From: Paracoccus sigandri
GTDB lineage: Bacteria; Pseudomonadota; Alphaproteobacteria; Rhodobacterales; Rhodobacteraceae
DNA: 64,000 nucleotides
Direction: 5' to 3'
Assembly: GCF_003709565.1 (NCBI RefSeq)
Contig: NZ_QNRC01000010.1
Coordinates: 97,191-161,190, forward strand
The notes beneath the pieces are model-generated. The model was not told the DNA's origin. It was given only the letters and a program-made list of their open reading frames with translations, and ran no database searches. Shown in pieces: positions 1 to 9,480 of this stretch (position 1 is its first letter; each line of letters starts with the position of its first letter). A program made the position numbers and the translations under genes.

Positions 1-482
1 AGCACGGTCGAGATCGTGGTCTTGCGCCCCTTCAGCACCGTCATCGAGACGTTCCACAGGAAGATCAGCGCCGCCACGACGATGCCGATCTTGACCCAGG
101 TGGGCTGTTCCAGGAATTCGCGGCCCTGCCGGCCCAGCAGGAAATTGCCCTCGAACAGGTTGAACAGATAGGTGACCACGACGCCAAGCGTGCCGACCAC
201 CAGGATCGCCAATTGCACATAGGCCAGCGGCACCGAATGGATCTCGCGCTCGGCCTCTTCGGGGATCAGGAAATAGGCGGCACCGAAGAAGCCGGTCAGC
301 AGCCAGACGATCAGCGAATTGGTGTGCAGCATCCGCGCGACGCTGAAGGGCAGGATCTCGGACAGGAAATTCGGCTGGACATAGATATAGCCCAGGACCA
401 GCCCCATCGAGACCTGCACGGCGAACAGTCCCAGCGCCACGTAGATATAGGCCAGCGCGACGCGTTGAGATGCGTATTTCAT
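1..482 (-). CDS. norB: Nitric oxide reductase subunit B (NorB), 3' part outside window
   Basis: Catalytic, membrane-bound subunit of the cytochrome bc-type nitric oxide reductase, which reduces 2 NO to N2O in denitrification. Only the first 160 codons are visible; the gene runs off the left edge. The N-terminus begins MKYASQRVALAY and shows transmembrane segments at about residues 9-31, 52-72 and 85-105. The segment ARMLHTNSL (His53) matches the helix II low-spin haem b ligand of known NorB proteins. Translation start is supported by a GAGGAG Shine-Dalgarno sequence 6 bases upstream. It lies 10 bp downstream of norC on the same strand, so norCB is one transcript driven from the NNR box upstream of norC. 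Confidence 0.95.
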   Translation of the reverse strand, partial: MKYASQRVALAYIYVALGLFAVQVSMGLVLGYIYVQPNFLSEILPFSVARMLHTNSLIVWLLTGFFGAAYFLIPEEAEREIHSVPLAYVQLAILVVGTLGVVVTYLFNLFEGNFLLGRQGREFLEQPTWVKIGIVVAALIFLWNVSMTVLKGRKTTISTV

Positions 483-492
483 GGTTCTCTCC

Positions 493-945
493 TCAGCCGG
501 CGTCATTGGGCGGCCAGCCCTGCGTGTTGATGCGGCTTGTCCAGATCAGGAAATCCGACAGGGCGCGCATGTCCGCGTCCTCCAGGTGGAATTGCGGCAT
601 CTGGCGGCGGCCCTCGATGCCGGTGGGCTGCGCCTCCATCCAGCCCTTCAGCACCTCGAAGGCGGTGTCGGGATCGTCCTGCACGCCCCAGCGGACCATG
701 ACATTGCCCAGCTCGGGGGCGAAATAGGCGCCCTCGCCCAGGATCGAATGACAGTTCACGCAGGCCTTGGCTTCCCAGACATGCTTGCCGCGCGCGACGC
801 TGTCGGTCAGGCCCGCGCGGTCGGTCGAGACGTTCACGATATACCAGTGCCCATGTGCGAACAGGGCAACGAAGACGAGGATGAAGAACAGGGACCCGCC
901 GTAGAAGATGTTCCGGGCCCTGCTCTTGGTCAGAACTTCGCGCAT
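493..945 (-). CDS. norC: Nitric oxide reductase subunit C (NorC), membrane-anchored cytochrome c
   Basis: Electron-accepting monohaem cytochrome c subunit of nitric oxide reductase, passing electrons to NorB. The 150-residue protein has one N-terminal membrane anchor at about residues 14-32 and a CVNCH haem c motif at residues 62-66. The probable axial methionine is in RRQMPQF at about residue 116. The start at MREVLTKSRARN is chosen because it gives the family length of about 150 residues; the longer reading frame begins inside the NNR box and would add 26 non-conserved residues. It is the first gene of norCB and is followed 10 bp later by norB. An FNR/NNR-type palindrome sits 64 bp upstream, so NO-responsive and anaerobic control is expected. 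Confidence 0.95.
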   Translation of the reverse strand: MREVLTKSRARNIFYGGSLFFILVFVALFAHGHWYIVNVSTDRAGLTDSVARGKHVWEAKACVNCHSILGEGAYFAPELGNVMVRWGVQDDPDTAFEVLKGWMEAQPTGIEGRRQMPQFHLEDADMRALSDFLIWTSRINTQGWPPNDAG

Positions 946-1009
946 GGCGGATGACCCTTGTGGCAAGTGGCTGTCCCCAAGGGTCTGGCCCCGAAGCCCC
1001 GCCGCCGCC

Positions 1010-1023
1010 TTAACGAAAGTCAA
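1010..1023. promoter_or_regulatory. NNR/FNR-type operator between norC and the divergent small gene
   Basis: The sequence TTAAC-GAAA-GTCAA, read on the other strand TTGAC-TTTC-GTTAA, has the half-site form and 4-bp spacer of Crp/FNR-family sites (NNR/Dnr/FnrP), and it resembles the NNR site known upstream of nor genes in Paracoccus. Its centre is about 71 bp from the norC start. If it acts at the usual -41.5 position, transcription of norC would begin about 30 bp before its ATG. It could also serve the divergent gene at 1080. Confidence 0.8.
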
Positions 1024-1079
1024 GGATGGCGGATTTTCGGCGCGCCATGCTGCGGCATCGGATGGGAAGGGAATGGGCG

Positions 1080-1304
1080 ATGCGGCAGGGTTGGCCGGTC
1101 TGGAAGCTTGCGCTGCTGCTCTATGTCTTCGTGGCGGCGGCGGTGGCGATCAACCTGTTCCTGCTGGGGCTGCTGGTGCGCTATGCCGGAGGCCCCGCCA
1201 TCGCGCCGGTCCCGGCGCTGATCGCCGCCCTGCCGCTTGGCCTGCCCGCCACCTGGGCCGCCGCGCGCTGGGTGCGCGGCCTGCTGGACGAGGCGGCATC
1301 ATAG
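1080..1304 (+). CDS. Small two-helix membrane protein divergent from norCB
   Basis: A 74-residue protein with two hydrophobic segments at about residues 9-29 and 37-57 and little soluble sequence. The start MRQGWPVWKL is preferred over an in-frame ATG at 1026 because an AGGGA ribosome site lies 7 bases before it and the upstream part overlaps the regulatory region. It is divergently arranged to norC with the NNR box between them, which suggests co-regulation with denitrification genes. Small membrane proteins such as NnrT or NorF-like proteins are known near nor and nir genes, but I cannot assign this one to either family from the sequence alone. Function unknown. Confidence 0.6.
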   Translation: MRQGWPVWKLALLLYVFVAAAVAINLFLLGLLVRYAGGPAIAPVPALIAALPLGLPATWAAARWVRGLLDEAAS

Positions 1305-1317
1305 GCTGTCCCTGCAC

Positions 1318-1350
1318 GGCAAGGGGCGACGGTTTCCCGCCGCCCCTGCC
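1318..1350. terminator. GC hairpin between convergent genes
   Basis: GGCAAGGGGCGACGG (1318-1332), a TTT loop and CCCGCCGCCCCTGCC (1336-1350) form a 15-base stem with one or two mismatches. It lies between the 1080 gene and proX, whose 3' ends face each other, and probably acts as a shared terminator. No strong T tract follows on either side. Confidence 0.55.
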
Positions 1351-1372
1351 TTGTCGCGGATCGGTTCGGGGC

Positions 1373-2413
1373 CTATTCGGCCGCCGCCCGCGCCTGTTCC
1401 AGCCAGCCGTCCACGGCCTCGCGATTGTCGGCGATCCATGCCGCGGCCTGCGCCTCGATATCGGTATCGCCGGCATTCATGGCGGCGTTCTGGGCGAAGA
1501 TGTCGGTCAGCGGGATCTCGGCCGCTTCCAGCAGCGCGCGCACGGCCGGATTGTCGTTCAGGAACTCGCTGTTGACCACCGGCACGATGTCATTGGCCGG
1601 GAAGCCCAGCCGGCAGGGATCGTTCACGCAGCCCTCGACCCCTTCGCGGGTGGCGGCATCGGCCAGTTCCATCAGGTCGCCGGGCAGGTCGACCTCGGGC
1701 ACCTCGATCCAGACCACGTCCTCGCCGGGGACCAGCTCGTTCACCGTCCAGTTCGGCGTCCAGGTATAGAAGAAGATCGAATCGCCGCCCTGATAGGCCG
1801 CGACCGCATCCGCCATCGAGGCCGCATAGCCCGCCTTGATCGGGTTCACATGGTCGCGCAGCTCGTAGGCGTCCAGGTGATGCTCGATATTGACCTCGCA
1901 GCCCCAGCCGGGCGGACAGGCCACCAGATCTGCCTTGCCGTCGCCGTCGCGGTCGAAGGCCTCTTTCACGTCGTCGCGCTGGAAATCGGCCAGCGAGGTG
2001 ATCTCCAGCCGCTCGGCCGTGGCCTTGTCGACCAGATAGCCCTCCAGCGCGCCGCCGCGCGCCACCGCGCCGACGATCTCGGCCCCGGATTCGAAGGCCG
2101 GGCGATAGGTGTTGTGCAGCGGGAACCAGCCGTCCACCCACATTGTCACGTCACCGTAGGCGACGGATTCGTAGAAGGCCGGATTGTCCAGCGTCATGGT
2201 GGGAGCCATGTCATAGCCCAGTTCGGCCAGCAGCTGGCGATAGATTTCGGTGTGGAACCAGCCGGTATCCCAGGTCGGCTGGGCCATGGTGACGGTCTTG
2301 CCCGCGCCGGGCTGGTCCTGCGCCATCGCGGCCGGGGCGCCCGCCATCACGGCGCCCGAGATCATGGCGATCGTGCCAAGGGCGGTAAGGGTTCTTCCGA
2401 GACGGAACATCAT
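1373..2413 (-). CDS. proX: Glycine betaine/proline ABC transporter substrate-binding protein (ProX type)
   Basis: Periplasmic binding protein of a quaternary-amine importer. The 346-residue product has a signal peptide ending near AAMAQ at about residue 31, then the OpuAC/ProX fold. Several tryptophans (for example WDTGWFHTEIY, WVDGWFPLHN, YTWTPNW) could form the aromatic cage that binds trimethylammonium groups in this family. The start at MMFRLGRTL is chosen because GGAGGAGA lies just upstream; an earlier ATG overlaps that ribosome site. It is the last gene of the proV-proW-proX operon, 69 bp after proW. Substrate (glycine betaine, choline or proline betaine) cannot be fixed from sequence. 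Confidence 0.9.
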   Translation of the reverse strand: MMFRLGRTLTALGTIAMISGAVMAGAPAAMAQDQPGAGKTVTMAQPTWDTGWFHTEIYRQLLAELGYDMAPTMTLDNPAFYESVAYGDVTMWVDGWFPLHNTYRPAFESGAEIVGAVARGGALEGYLVDKATAERLEITSLADFQRDDVKEAFDRDGDGKADLVACPPGWGCEVNIEHHLDAYELRDHVNPIKAGYAASMADAVAAYQGGDSIFFYTWTPNWTVNELVPGEDVVWIEVPEVDLPGDLMELADAATREGVEGCVNDPCRLGFPANDIVPVVNSEFLNDNPAVRALLEAAEIPLTDIFAQNAAMNAGDTDIEAQAAAWIADNREAVDGWLEQARAAAE

Positions 2414-2482
2414 CCTGGTCTCCTCCATGTGCTGAATTCCGGATGGACGGGCCGGAAGGCCCGCCCGGTGAGACGGACAGGT

Positions 2483-3415
2483 TCAACCTGCCTTCTTGGT
2501 TTCGGCGGCGGCAGAGCTGCCGCGCAGCCGAAAGAGGTTCGCAAGCGCCTGGCCCAGCGACAGCTTGCCGACATTGGTGCGCTCGGCCAGGCCCTGGGTG
2601 ATCCGGTCCAGGACGATGGCCAGGATGACGATGCCCACGCCGCCCGCGGTCGCGCCGCCGACATCCAGCCGCCCCAGCCCGGTATTCACCACCAGCCCCA
2701 GCCCGCCCGCGCCGATCAGCGCGGCGATGACCACCATCGACAGCGCCAGCATCAGCGTCTGGTTCAGCCCGGCCATGATCGTGCGCAGCGCCAGCGGCAG
2801 CTGCAGGTCCCACAGCATCTGCCAGCCGGTCGAGCCGAAGGCCTCGGCCGCCTCGATCAGGTCGCCGCGCACGTTGCGGATGCCCAGGTTGGTCAGCCGC
2901 ACGACCGGGGGCAGCGCGAAGACGATGGTCGCGATGATCCCCGGCGCCATGCCGACGCCGAACAGCATGACGATGGGCACCAGGTAGACGAAGGACGGGA
3001 TCGTCTGCATGATGTCCAGGACCGGCCGCATGATCCGCCAGACCGTGTCCGAGCGGGCCGCCAGGATCCCGGCGGGAATGCCCATCACCGCGCAGAACAG
3101 GACCGAGGTGACGATCATCGCCAGCGTCGTCATGGTGTCGTTCCACAGCCCGATCATGTCGATGAAGGCAAAGCCCAGCAGGGTGAAGATCGCCATGCCG
3201 CGCCCGGCCGTCTTCCAGGCGGCGGCGGCGAAGGCGGCGGTCATCACGATCATCGGGACGAAGCGGAAGAACGTGTCCAGCCAGCCCAGCACCGTGCTGA
3301 TCGGCACCTGCGCGGCGCGGAAGGTCGGGCGGAAGTTCGGCACCAGCCAGCCGCGCACGAAGGCATTGACCCAATCGTCGAAGGGCAGGGTTGCAAGGTC
3401 AGCGGGGCTGATCAT
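2483..3415 (-). CDS. proW: Glycine betaine/proline ABC transporter permease (ProW type)
   Basis: Integral membrane permease of the quaternary-amine importer. The 310-residue product has about six to seven transmembrane helices and the BPD-type loop around EAAEAFGSTGWQMLWDLQLP, which contacts the ATPase. The start MISPADLATL is chosen over an upstream ATG because GGAGGAGACC precedes it; the longer frame only adds proline-rich sequence that is really the 3' end of proV read in another frame. It overlaps proV by 17 bp, which points to translational coupling. ProX-binding subunit follows downstream. Confidence 0.9.
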   Translation of the reverse strand: MISPADLATLPFDDWVNAFVRGWLVPNFRPTFRAAQVPISTVLGWLDTFFRFVPMIVMTAAFAAAAWKTAGRGMAIFTLLGFAFIDMIGLWNDTMTTLAMIVTSVLFCAVMGIPAGILAARSDTVWRIMRPVLDIMQTIPSFVYLVPIVMLFGVGMAPGIIATIVFALPPVVRLTNLGIRNVRGDLIEAAEAFGSTGWQMLWDLQLPLALRTIMAGLNQTLMLALSMVVIAALIGAGGLGLVVNTGLGRLDVGGATAGGVGIVILAIVLDRITQGLAERTNVGKLSLGQALANLFRLRGSSAAAETKKAG

Positions 3416-4646
3416 CGGTCTCCTCCGTGATGGGCGCGGGGGCGGCGGCATCGGCGGGGGCGGCATCGCCGGACAGGTGGGCCAGCACGTCGCCCGGCTG
3501 GACCACGGCCAGCAGCCGGTCGCGATCGTCCGTCACCGCGATCGGCAGCCCCGCCCCGGCCGGACCATAGAGGTCATGCAGGCTGGTCCCGGCGCTGGCC
3601 GTGGGGAATTCGGTGATCATCGCCTGTTGCAGGGTGGTGGGCGCCGCACCGCCCTCCAGCTCCGAGGCGGCGAGGTCGCGATAGGTGACGACGCCCGCCA
3701 CGCGCTCGCCCTCCATGACGTAAAGCGCATGGGCGCCGCCCTGTTCCATGATGCGCAGCGCGTCACGCACGCTGGTGCCCTGCAGCGGGATCGTCACCGG
3801 CGCGCTGCAGACATCGTCGGCGGTGAACACCCGCCCGCGGTCGATATCGGCGACGAAGGCGGCGACATAGTCGTCGGCGGGCGCGGTGACGATTTCCTGC
3901 GCGGTGCCGGTCTGGACGATGCGGCCGTCCTTCATGATGGCGATGCGGCCGCCCAGCAGCAGCGCCTCGTTCAGGTCGTGGGTGATGAAGACGATGGTCT
4001 TCTTCAGCGTCTTCTGCAGGTTCAGCAGCTCCATCTGCATCTCGCGCCGGATCAGCGGGTCCAGGGCGCCGAAGGGCTCGTCCATCAGCAGGATGTCGGG
4101 TTCGGCCGCCAGCCCGCGCGCCAGGCCGACGCGCTGCTGCATCCCCCCCGACAGGTCCGAGGGCAGGCTGTCCGCCCAGGGCGCCAGCCCGACCTGTTCC
4201 AGCACCTCCAGCGCGCGGGCGCGGCGCTGCGCCGGGGGCACGCCGCGCACCTTCAGCCCATAGGCAACATTGTCGGCGACCGTCCAATGCGGAAACAGCG
4301 CGAAATGCTGGAAGATCATCGAGATCTTCTGCCGCCGGATCCGCCGCAGCGCGGCCTTGTCGGCCTGCGCGACATCCTCGCCATCGATCAGGATCTGGCC
4401 GGCCGAGGGCGTGATCAGCCCGTTCAGCATCCGCACCAGCGTCGATTTCCCCGAGCCGGACAGGCCCATGACCACGAAGATCTCGCCCTCTTCCACCTGG
4501 AACGAGGCGTCCTGCACGCCGACCGTCGCCCCGGTGGCGGCAAGGATCTCCTGCTTGCTCTTGCCCTCGCGCAGCAATTGCAATGTCGCCGAGATATTGC
4601 CCCCGAAAATCTTGAACAGGTGACTGACCGACAGCTTCGTCTGCAT
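3399..4646 (-). CDS. proV: Glycine betaine/proline ABC transporter ATPase with CBS domains (ProV type)
   Basis: ATP-hydrolysing subunit of the betaine importer, 415 residues, the usual length for ProV. Walker A is GLSGSGKST at residues 61-69, the signature is LSGGMQQRV, and Walker B reads ILLMDEPFGALD. The part after about residue 280 forms a CBS pair, which in OpuA/ProV proteins senses ionic strength and gates transport. It is the first gene of the operon; a 237-bp gap separates it from the upstream gene and must hold the promoter. The product is cytoplasmic and membrane-associated through ProW. Confidence 0.92.
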   Translation of the reverse strand: MQTKLSVSHLFKIFGGNISATLQLLREGKSKQEILAATGATVGVQDASFQVEEGEIFVVMGLSGSGKSTLVRMLNGLITPSAGQILIDGEDVAQADKAALRRIRRQKISMIFQHFALFPHWTVADNVAYGLKVRGVPPAQRRARALEVLEQVGLAPWADSLPSDLSGGMQQRVGLARGLAAEPDILLMDEPFGALDPLIRREMQMELLNLQKTLKKTIVFITHDLNEALLLGGRIAIMKDGRIVQTGTAQEIVTAPADDYVAAFVADIDRGRVFTADDVCSAPVTIPLQGTSVRDALRIMEQGGAHALYVMEGERVAGVVTYRDLAASELEGGAAPTTLQQAMITEFPTASAGTSLHDLYGPAGAGLPIAVTDDRDRLLAVVQPGDVLAHLSGDAAPADAAAPAPITEETDDQPR

Positions 4647-4883
4647 GAGGCTCCGTCTTCAGACCCGGATAGCAAGCCGGCGGATGCCGGCCGCGCGTGA
4701 ATGAAGGCCCCGCGCCGATACCGGCGCGCCCCGAACGGAAACCGTCGCGATCCCCGAGGGCGGGACGCTCCAGGATAGGCGCCCCGAAACCTGCCTATCC
4801 CCCGAGGCTAGAGTCAAAGCCGCCGGAAAACAATAGCATCGGGCGGCGGATCCGACCCGCCGCGCCTGCCCTTCGGCCGCCGG
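4647..4883. other. Intergenic region upstream of proV
   Basis: This 237-bp gap holds the proVWX promoter and the 3' flank of the PLP-enzyme gene. A GC hairpin, GGCGG..CCGCC around 4842-4862 followed on the minus strand by TATTGTTTT, may end transcription of the PLP gene. No convincing -35/-10 pair or coding sequence was recognised. Confidence 0.4.
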
Positions 4884-6110
4884 TCAGCCCGGCCAGTCCA
4901 GATAGGCCTGCGTGCCGCCATTGCGCGCGGCAGCCAGTGCCGCGCGCGGATCGATGCGCGCCGCCGCCGCCGCACCGTCGGACAGCACCTTGACCAGGGC
5001 GTCGCGCACCAGTTCCGCCTGGCCCTGCATCAGGTTGCAGGGATCCAGCTGCAGATAGCCCTTCTCGACCTCGTGGCCGCGGATGACCAACGGCGGATCG
5101 TTGCGCCCGAAGGCTTCGGCGAATTGCGCGGCCGAGGCGCCCGCGACGCCGGGATCGATCCAGACCTGCAACCGTTCCAGCGGATTGCCGGTCGGGTCGG
5201 GGATGCGGATCGGGGTGATGCCCGGCAGGTCCGCGATCGCCGCCTGCCACATCTGCAAGGCGCGGGTTTCCTCGGCTCGGACGGCCTCGTGGTCGCGCTC
5301 CATCCATTGCTCCATCGCCGCGATGGCGCCCGCGATGCTTTCCTTGCCGATCTTCATGCCCCGGCCGATGCCGATATTCTGCAGATAGGCCGCGCGGACC
5401 AAGTCCCGCGCCCCCGCGACGATGCCCGAGGTCGGCCCGCCCAGGAACTTGTGGCCCGAATAGATGGCGATGTCCGCGCCGCGCGCCAGAAGCCCGGTCA
5501 GGTCGTATTCCGACGCCGCATCGACGATCACCGGAACGCCGCGGGCATGGGCGATCTCGATGAAGGTCTCCAGCGGGATCATCCCGTAATCGACGACGTG
5601 ATGGGACACCACATACAGCGCGGCGGCGCAGGTTTCGTCCAGCGCGGCCTCTAGCTGGTAATCCTTGGCCAGCGTGGACTGCCCGACGATCCGCACCCCG
5701 GCCCCCGCCAGCGCGATGGCCTGCGACACCGGCGCGCCGTATTCGCACAGATGCCCCATCTGCACCGCCACATGCCGGCGCGGGCCGGGATCCATGGGCA
5801 GGGCCTCGGCGCGGGCTGGGTCCATGCCGGTGATGCAGCCCGCCACCGCCAGGGTGATCCCGGCGCTGGCCGAGGCCGTCAGGAACCCCGCCTCGGCCCC
5901 GGTCAGCCGGGCGATCACCTCGGAGGCGCGGGCCTGCATCTCGTGAATGCGGGCGAAGCGCGGCATCGCGGCAGCGGTCGCCCGCGCGACGCGTTCCGTG
6001 GCGATCGAGCCGCCCAGGGAGGTCATCGTGCCCGAGACATTGACCAGCCGGCCGAAGCCCTGCGCATCATGCCATGACCAGTCGATCGGATATTCAGTGT
6101 TTCTATTCAT
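4884..6110 (-). CDS. SelA/DgaE-like PLP-dependent enzyme
   Basis: A 408-residue fold-type I pyridoxal-phosphate enzyme of the SelA-like group that includes D-glucosaminate-6-phosphate ammonia-lyase (DgaE) and many uncharacterised aminotransferase-class-V proteins. The Schiff-base lysine is likely Lys221 in YSGHKFLGG, and Asp197 in VIVDAASE is placed to hold the pyridine nitrogen. The start MNRNTEYPIDW has AAGGG 7 bases upstream; the longer frame runs into the iclR gene. It is divergent from the IclR regulator and near a cog3964 amidohydrolase, RidA and a peptide-type importer. In other bacteria cog3964 proteins and DgaE-like enzymes also occur as neighbours, so a lyase or racemase acting on a D- or N-acyl amino compound is inferred. 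Confidence 0.8.
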   Translation of the reverse strand: MNRNTEYPIDWSWHDAQGFGRLVNVSGTMTSLGGSIATERVARATAAAMPRFARIHEMQARASEVIARLTGAEAGFLTASASAGITLAVAGCITGMDPARAEALPMDPGPRRHVAVQMGHLCEYGAPVSQAIALAGAGVRIVGQSTLAKDYQLEAALDETCAAALYVVSHHVVDYGMIPLETFIEIAHARGVPVIVDAASEYDLTGLLARGADIAIYSGHKFLGGPTSGIVAGARDLVRAAYLQNIGIGRGMKIGKESIAGAIAAMEQWMERDHEAVRAEETRALQMWQAAIADLPGITPIRIPDPTGNPLERLQVWIDPGVAGASAAQFAEAFGRNDPPLVIRGHEVEKGYLQLDPCNLMQGQAELVRDALVKVLSDGAAAAARIDPRAALAAARNGGTQAYLDWPG

Positions 6111-6156
6111 GGGGAAGCCCTTCAGTTCTTGTGCTTGGTTCCATAACTGCGTAATC

Positions 6157-6173
6157 TCCACCAAAACGGTGGA
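6157..6173. promoter_or_regulatory. Candidate IclR operator
   Basis: TCCACC-AAAAC-GGTGGA is a perfect 6-bp inverted repeat with a 5-bp centre, located in the 70-bp gap between the divergent PLP-enzyme and iclR genes and just before the iclR ribosome site. The position suits autoregulation and control of the divergent gene. Confidence 0.5.
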
Positions 6174-6180
6174 AGGCGCG

Positions 6181-7008
6181 ATGAGCGAAGAAGCGATCGG
6201 GGACGTCGTCGGGACGGCATTGGCGGAAACCGGGGCGGCCGCGCGGCGGTCGCGCACCAGCGGCATCGACCGAACGCTGCAGATCCTGGACATCCTGACC
6301 GAACGGCACCAGCCGATGACCGCCTACGAGCTGGCCAAGGTGACGGGCGCGCCGCCCTCGACGGTCTACAAGCTGATCGACGAGCTGAGCGACCGCAGCA
6401 TGCTGTCGCGCAGCGGCGACGGCCGCGTCTGGCTGGGGCCGCGGCTGATGCGCTATGGCCTGGCCTATCGCGCCCGGATGAGCGCCTTCAGCGAGGCCGA
6501 GCGCGCCATGTTCGCGCTGAACGAGCGGGTCGGCGAGATGGTGCAGATCTGCGCCCGCGACGAGGGCATGATGCAGGTCGTGGCGATGGCCGAGGGCTCG
6601 ACCGGGCCGTTCCGCGTGACCTCGGACGTGGGCACGCGGGTGCCGCTGAACTGGACCGCCTCGGGGCGGCTGCTGGTCGGGCATCTGCCCGACGAGATGC
6701 GGCTGGCGGTGTTTCGCGATTGCGCGCGCCCCTCGAATACCGGCCTGGCCGAGACCGACCCGGCCCGGCTGGCCGAGATGTCGCGCGCCGATTTCCTGGA
6801 AGGGCTGTCGGTGCAGATCGACACCTCCGAGGACCAGGTCGCCTGCATCGCCGCCCCGATCCGCGGACAGGACGGCGCCTGCCAGCTGACCCTGTCGGTG
6901 GTCATGCCGAAGCATCGCGTCGCCGACAAGTTCGACCTCGTCTCGCGCGAAGTGCGCGCGGCGGCGCGGACGGTGGAAAGGGCGCTGGGGCTGCATCACC
7001 GGGACTGA
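6181..7008 (+). CDS. IclR-family transcriptional regulator
   Basis: A 275-residue regulator with an N-terminal winged helix-turn-helix (about residues 24-85, including TAYELAKVTGAPPSTVYKLI) and a C-terminal effector-binding domain of the IclR/GAF-like type. The start MSEEAIGDVVG is preceded by GGAAGG at a suitable distance; an upstream ATG would extend it across the intergenic operator. It is divergent from the PLP enzyme and convergent with ridA, overlapping its 3' end by 13 bp. It most likely controls the amino-compound uptake and degradation genes on either side; the ligand is unknown. Confidence 0.88.
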   Translation: MSEEAIGDVVGTALAETGAAARRSRTSGIDRTLQILDILTERHQPMTAYELAKVTGAPPSTVYKLIDELSDRSMLSRSGDGRVWLGPRLMRYGLAYRARMSAFSEAERAMFALNERVGEMVQICARDEGMMQVVAMAEGSTGPFRVTSDVGTRVPLNWTASGRLLVGHLPDEMRLAVFRDCARPSNTGLAETDPARLAEMSRADFLEGLSVQIDTSEDQVACIAAPIRGQDGACQLTLSVVMPKHRVADKFDLVSREVRAAARTVERALGLHHRD

Positions 7009-7491
7009 TCCGCAGCTGGGCCGGCCATCTCGAAGATCGCCTCGATCTCGACCGAGATGCGGTTGGGCAGCGACCCCACCCCGAAGGCCGAGCGCGCATG
7101 CGCCCCCGCCTCGCCGAAGACCTGGGCCAGCAGGTTCGAGGCGCCGTCGATGACATAGGGGTGGCGCTCGAAATCGGGTTCGGCATTGACCATGCCCAGA
7201 AGCTTCACCACCCCCGCCACGCGGTCCAGAGAGCCAAGGCTGTCGCGCAGCGCGGTCAGGATGTTCAGCGCCACCAGCCGCGCATGTTCGCGCGCCTCCT
7301 CGGCGCTGATCTCGCTGCCGACCTTGCCGCGGATCAGCGTGCCGTCCGCGCGCACCGGCCCCTGCCCCGACACATAGATCATGTTGCCCGCCCGGCGGAC
7401 ATTGCGGAACGATCCGATCGGGGACGGCGCGGCCGCGGGCAGGTCGATGCCCAGGGCGGCCAGGCGGGTTTCGGGGGTGATCGCCAAAGGC

Positions 7492-7502
<11 letters not shown>
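6996..7502 (-). CDS. RidA family protein (YjgF/YER057c/UK114)
   Basis: A 168-residue protein of the RidA superfamily, whose best-known members hydrolyse reactive enamine/imine intermediates made by PLP enzymes. Typical stretches are YVSGQGPV near residue 45 and a C-terminal SVEIEAIFE. Most RidA proteins have about 130 residues; this one has the longer form (about 150-165) seen in the YjgH/Rid-other groups. The start MDTEPLAITPE has a GAGGAA ribosome site. It overlaps the upstream ATPase gene by 11 bp and is the last gene of the importer operon. A job as imine deaminase for the product of the nearby PLP enzyme is inferred. Confidence 0.85.
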
Positions 7503-8450
<948 letters not shown>

Positions 8451-8454
<4 letters not shown>

Positions 8455-9476
8455 GCGGCCTCTCCGGCGAAGTCGAAGATGCAGGCCGACAGGTGGCCGG
8501 GCGCCTTGGGTTCCAGCGATACGGGTTCGCGGCAGGCCGGGCGGGCATGGGGACAGCGCGGCGCGAAGGCGCAGCCCGGCGGCAGCGCGCTCAGCGGCGG
8601 AACCGAGCCGGGGATCGGCACCAGCCGGTCGTCCGGCCCCAGCCCCTCGCGCGGGATCGAGGCCAGCAGGCCCCGCGTATAGGGGTGGCGCGTGCGGTCG
8701 AACAGGTCCAGCACGCCGGCCTGCTCGACCACGGCGCCGGCATACATGACCGCCACATCGTCGGCCATCTCGGCGACCACGCCCATGTCATGGGTGATGA
8801 ACAGGATCGACATGCCCAACTCCTTCTGAAGCCGCCGCATCAGGTCCAGGATCTGCGCCTGGATGGTCACGTCCAGCGCCGTCGTCGGCTCGTCCGCGAT
8901 CAGCAGCGCCGGGCGGCAGATCAGCCCCATGGCGATCATCACCCGCTGGCGCATCCCGCCGGACAGCTCGTGCGGATAGGCGTCGACGCGGGCCGCCGCG
9001 CCGGGGATCTCGACCAGCTCCAGCATCTCGATCACCCGCCGGCGCCGTTCGGCCGCGCGCAGATCCTGGTGCAGCAGCAGCATCTCGCCGATCTGGTCGC
9101 CGATGGTGAACAGCGGGTTCAGCGAGGACATCGGCTCCTGGAAGATCATCGAGATGCCGGGGCCGCGCAGCGCCCGGAACCCGGCGCCGTCCAGCCGCGC
9201 CAGATCCGTGACCCTCCCGTCGGGGGTGCGGAAATCCAGCCGTCCCGACAGGATCCGCCCCGAGGGCGGCAGCAGCCCCATCAGCGCCAGCGACGTGACC
9301 GACTTGCCCGAGCCGCTTTCGCCGACCAGCGCCAGCGTCCGCCCCCGGCCGAGCGTGAAGCTGACGTCGCGCAGGGCCGCGACCCTGGCCGTGCCGCGGC
9401 CGAAACCGACGCTGAGACCCTCGACCGACAGGATGGTGTCGCCGGGCGTCCGCATTGCCTCCCGATGCCCCGTCAT
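8451..9476 (-). CDS. Oligopeptide-type ABC transporter ATPase (OppD/DppD type)
   Basis: A 341-residue ATPase with Walker A GESGSGKS, signature [15 protein letters not shown] and Walker [13 protein letters not shown], followed by the peptide-transporter C-terminal region with [14 protein letters not shown]. The start [12 protein letters not shown] is chosen because GGGAGGTGA precedes it; a 15-residue longer frame overlaps the amidohydrolase stop. It begins 4 bp after the amidohydrolase gene and overlaps the OppF-type gene by 4 bp, so the genes are translationally coupled. Confidence 0.9.
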
Positions 9477-9480
9477 GGCG

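Noticed and set aside
908..3430. Very long plus-strand open frame of 840 codons opposite norC and proWX
   Set aside because: It runs antisense to three genes with clear family motifs, and its translation is rich in Arg, His, Gln and Gly without domains, as expected for a shadow frame in GC-rich DNA.
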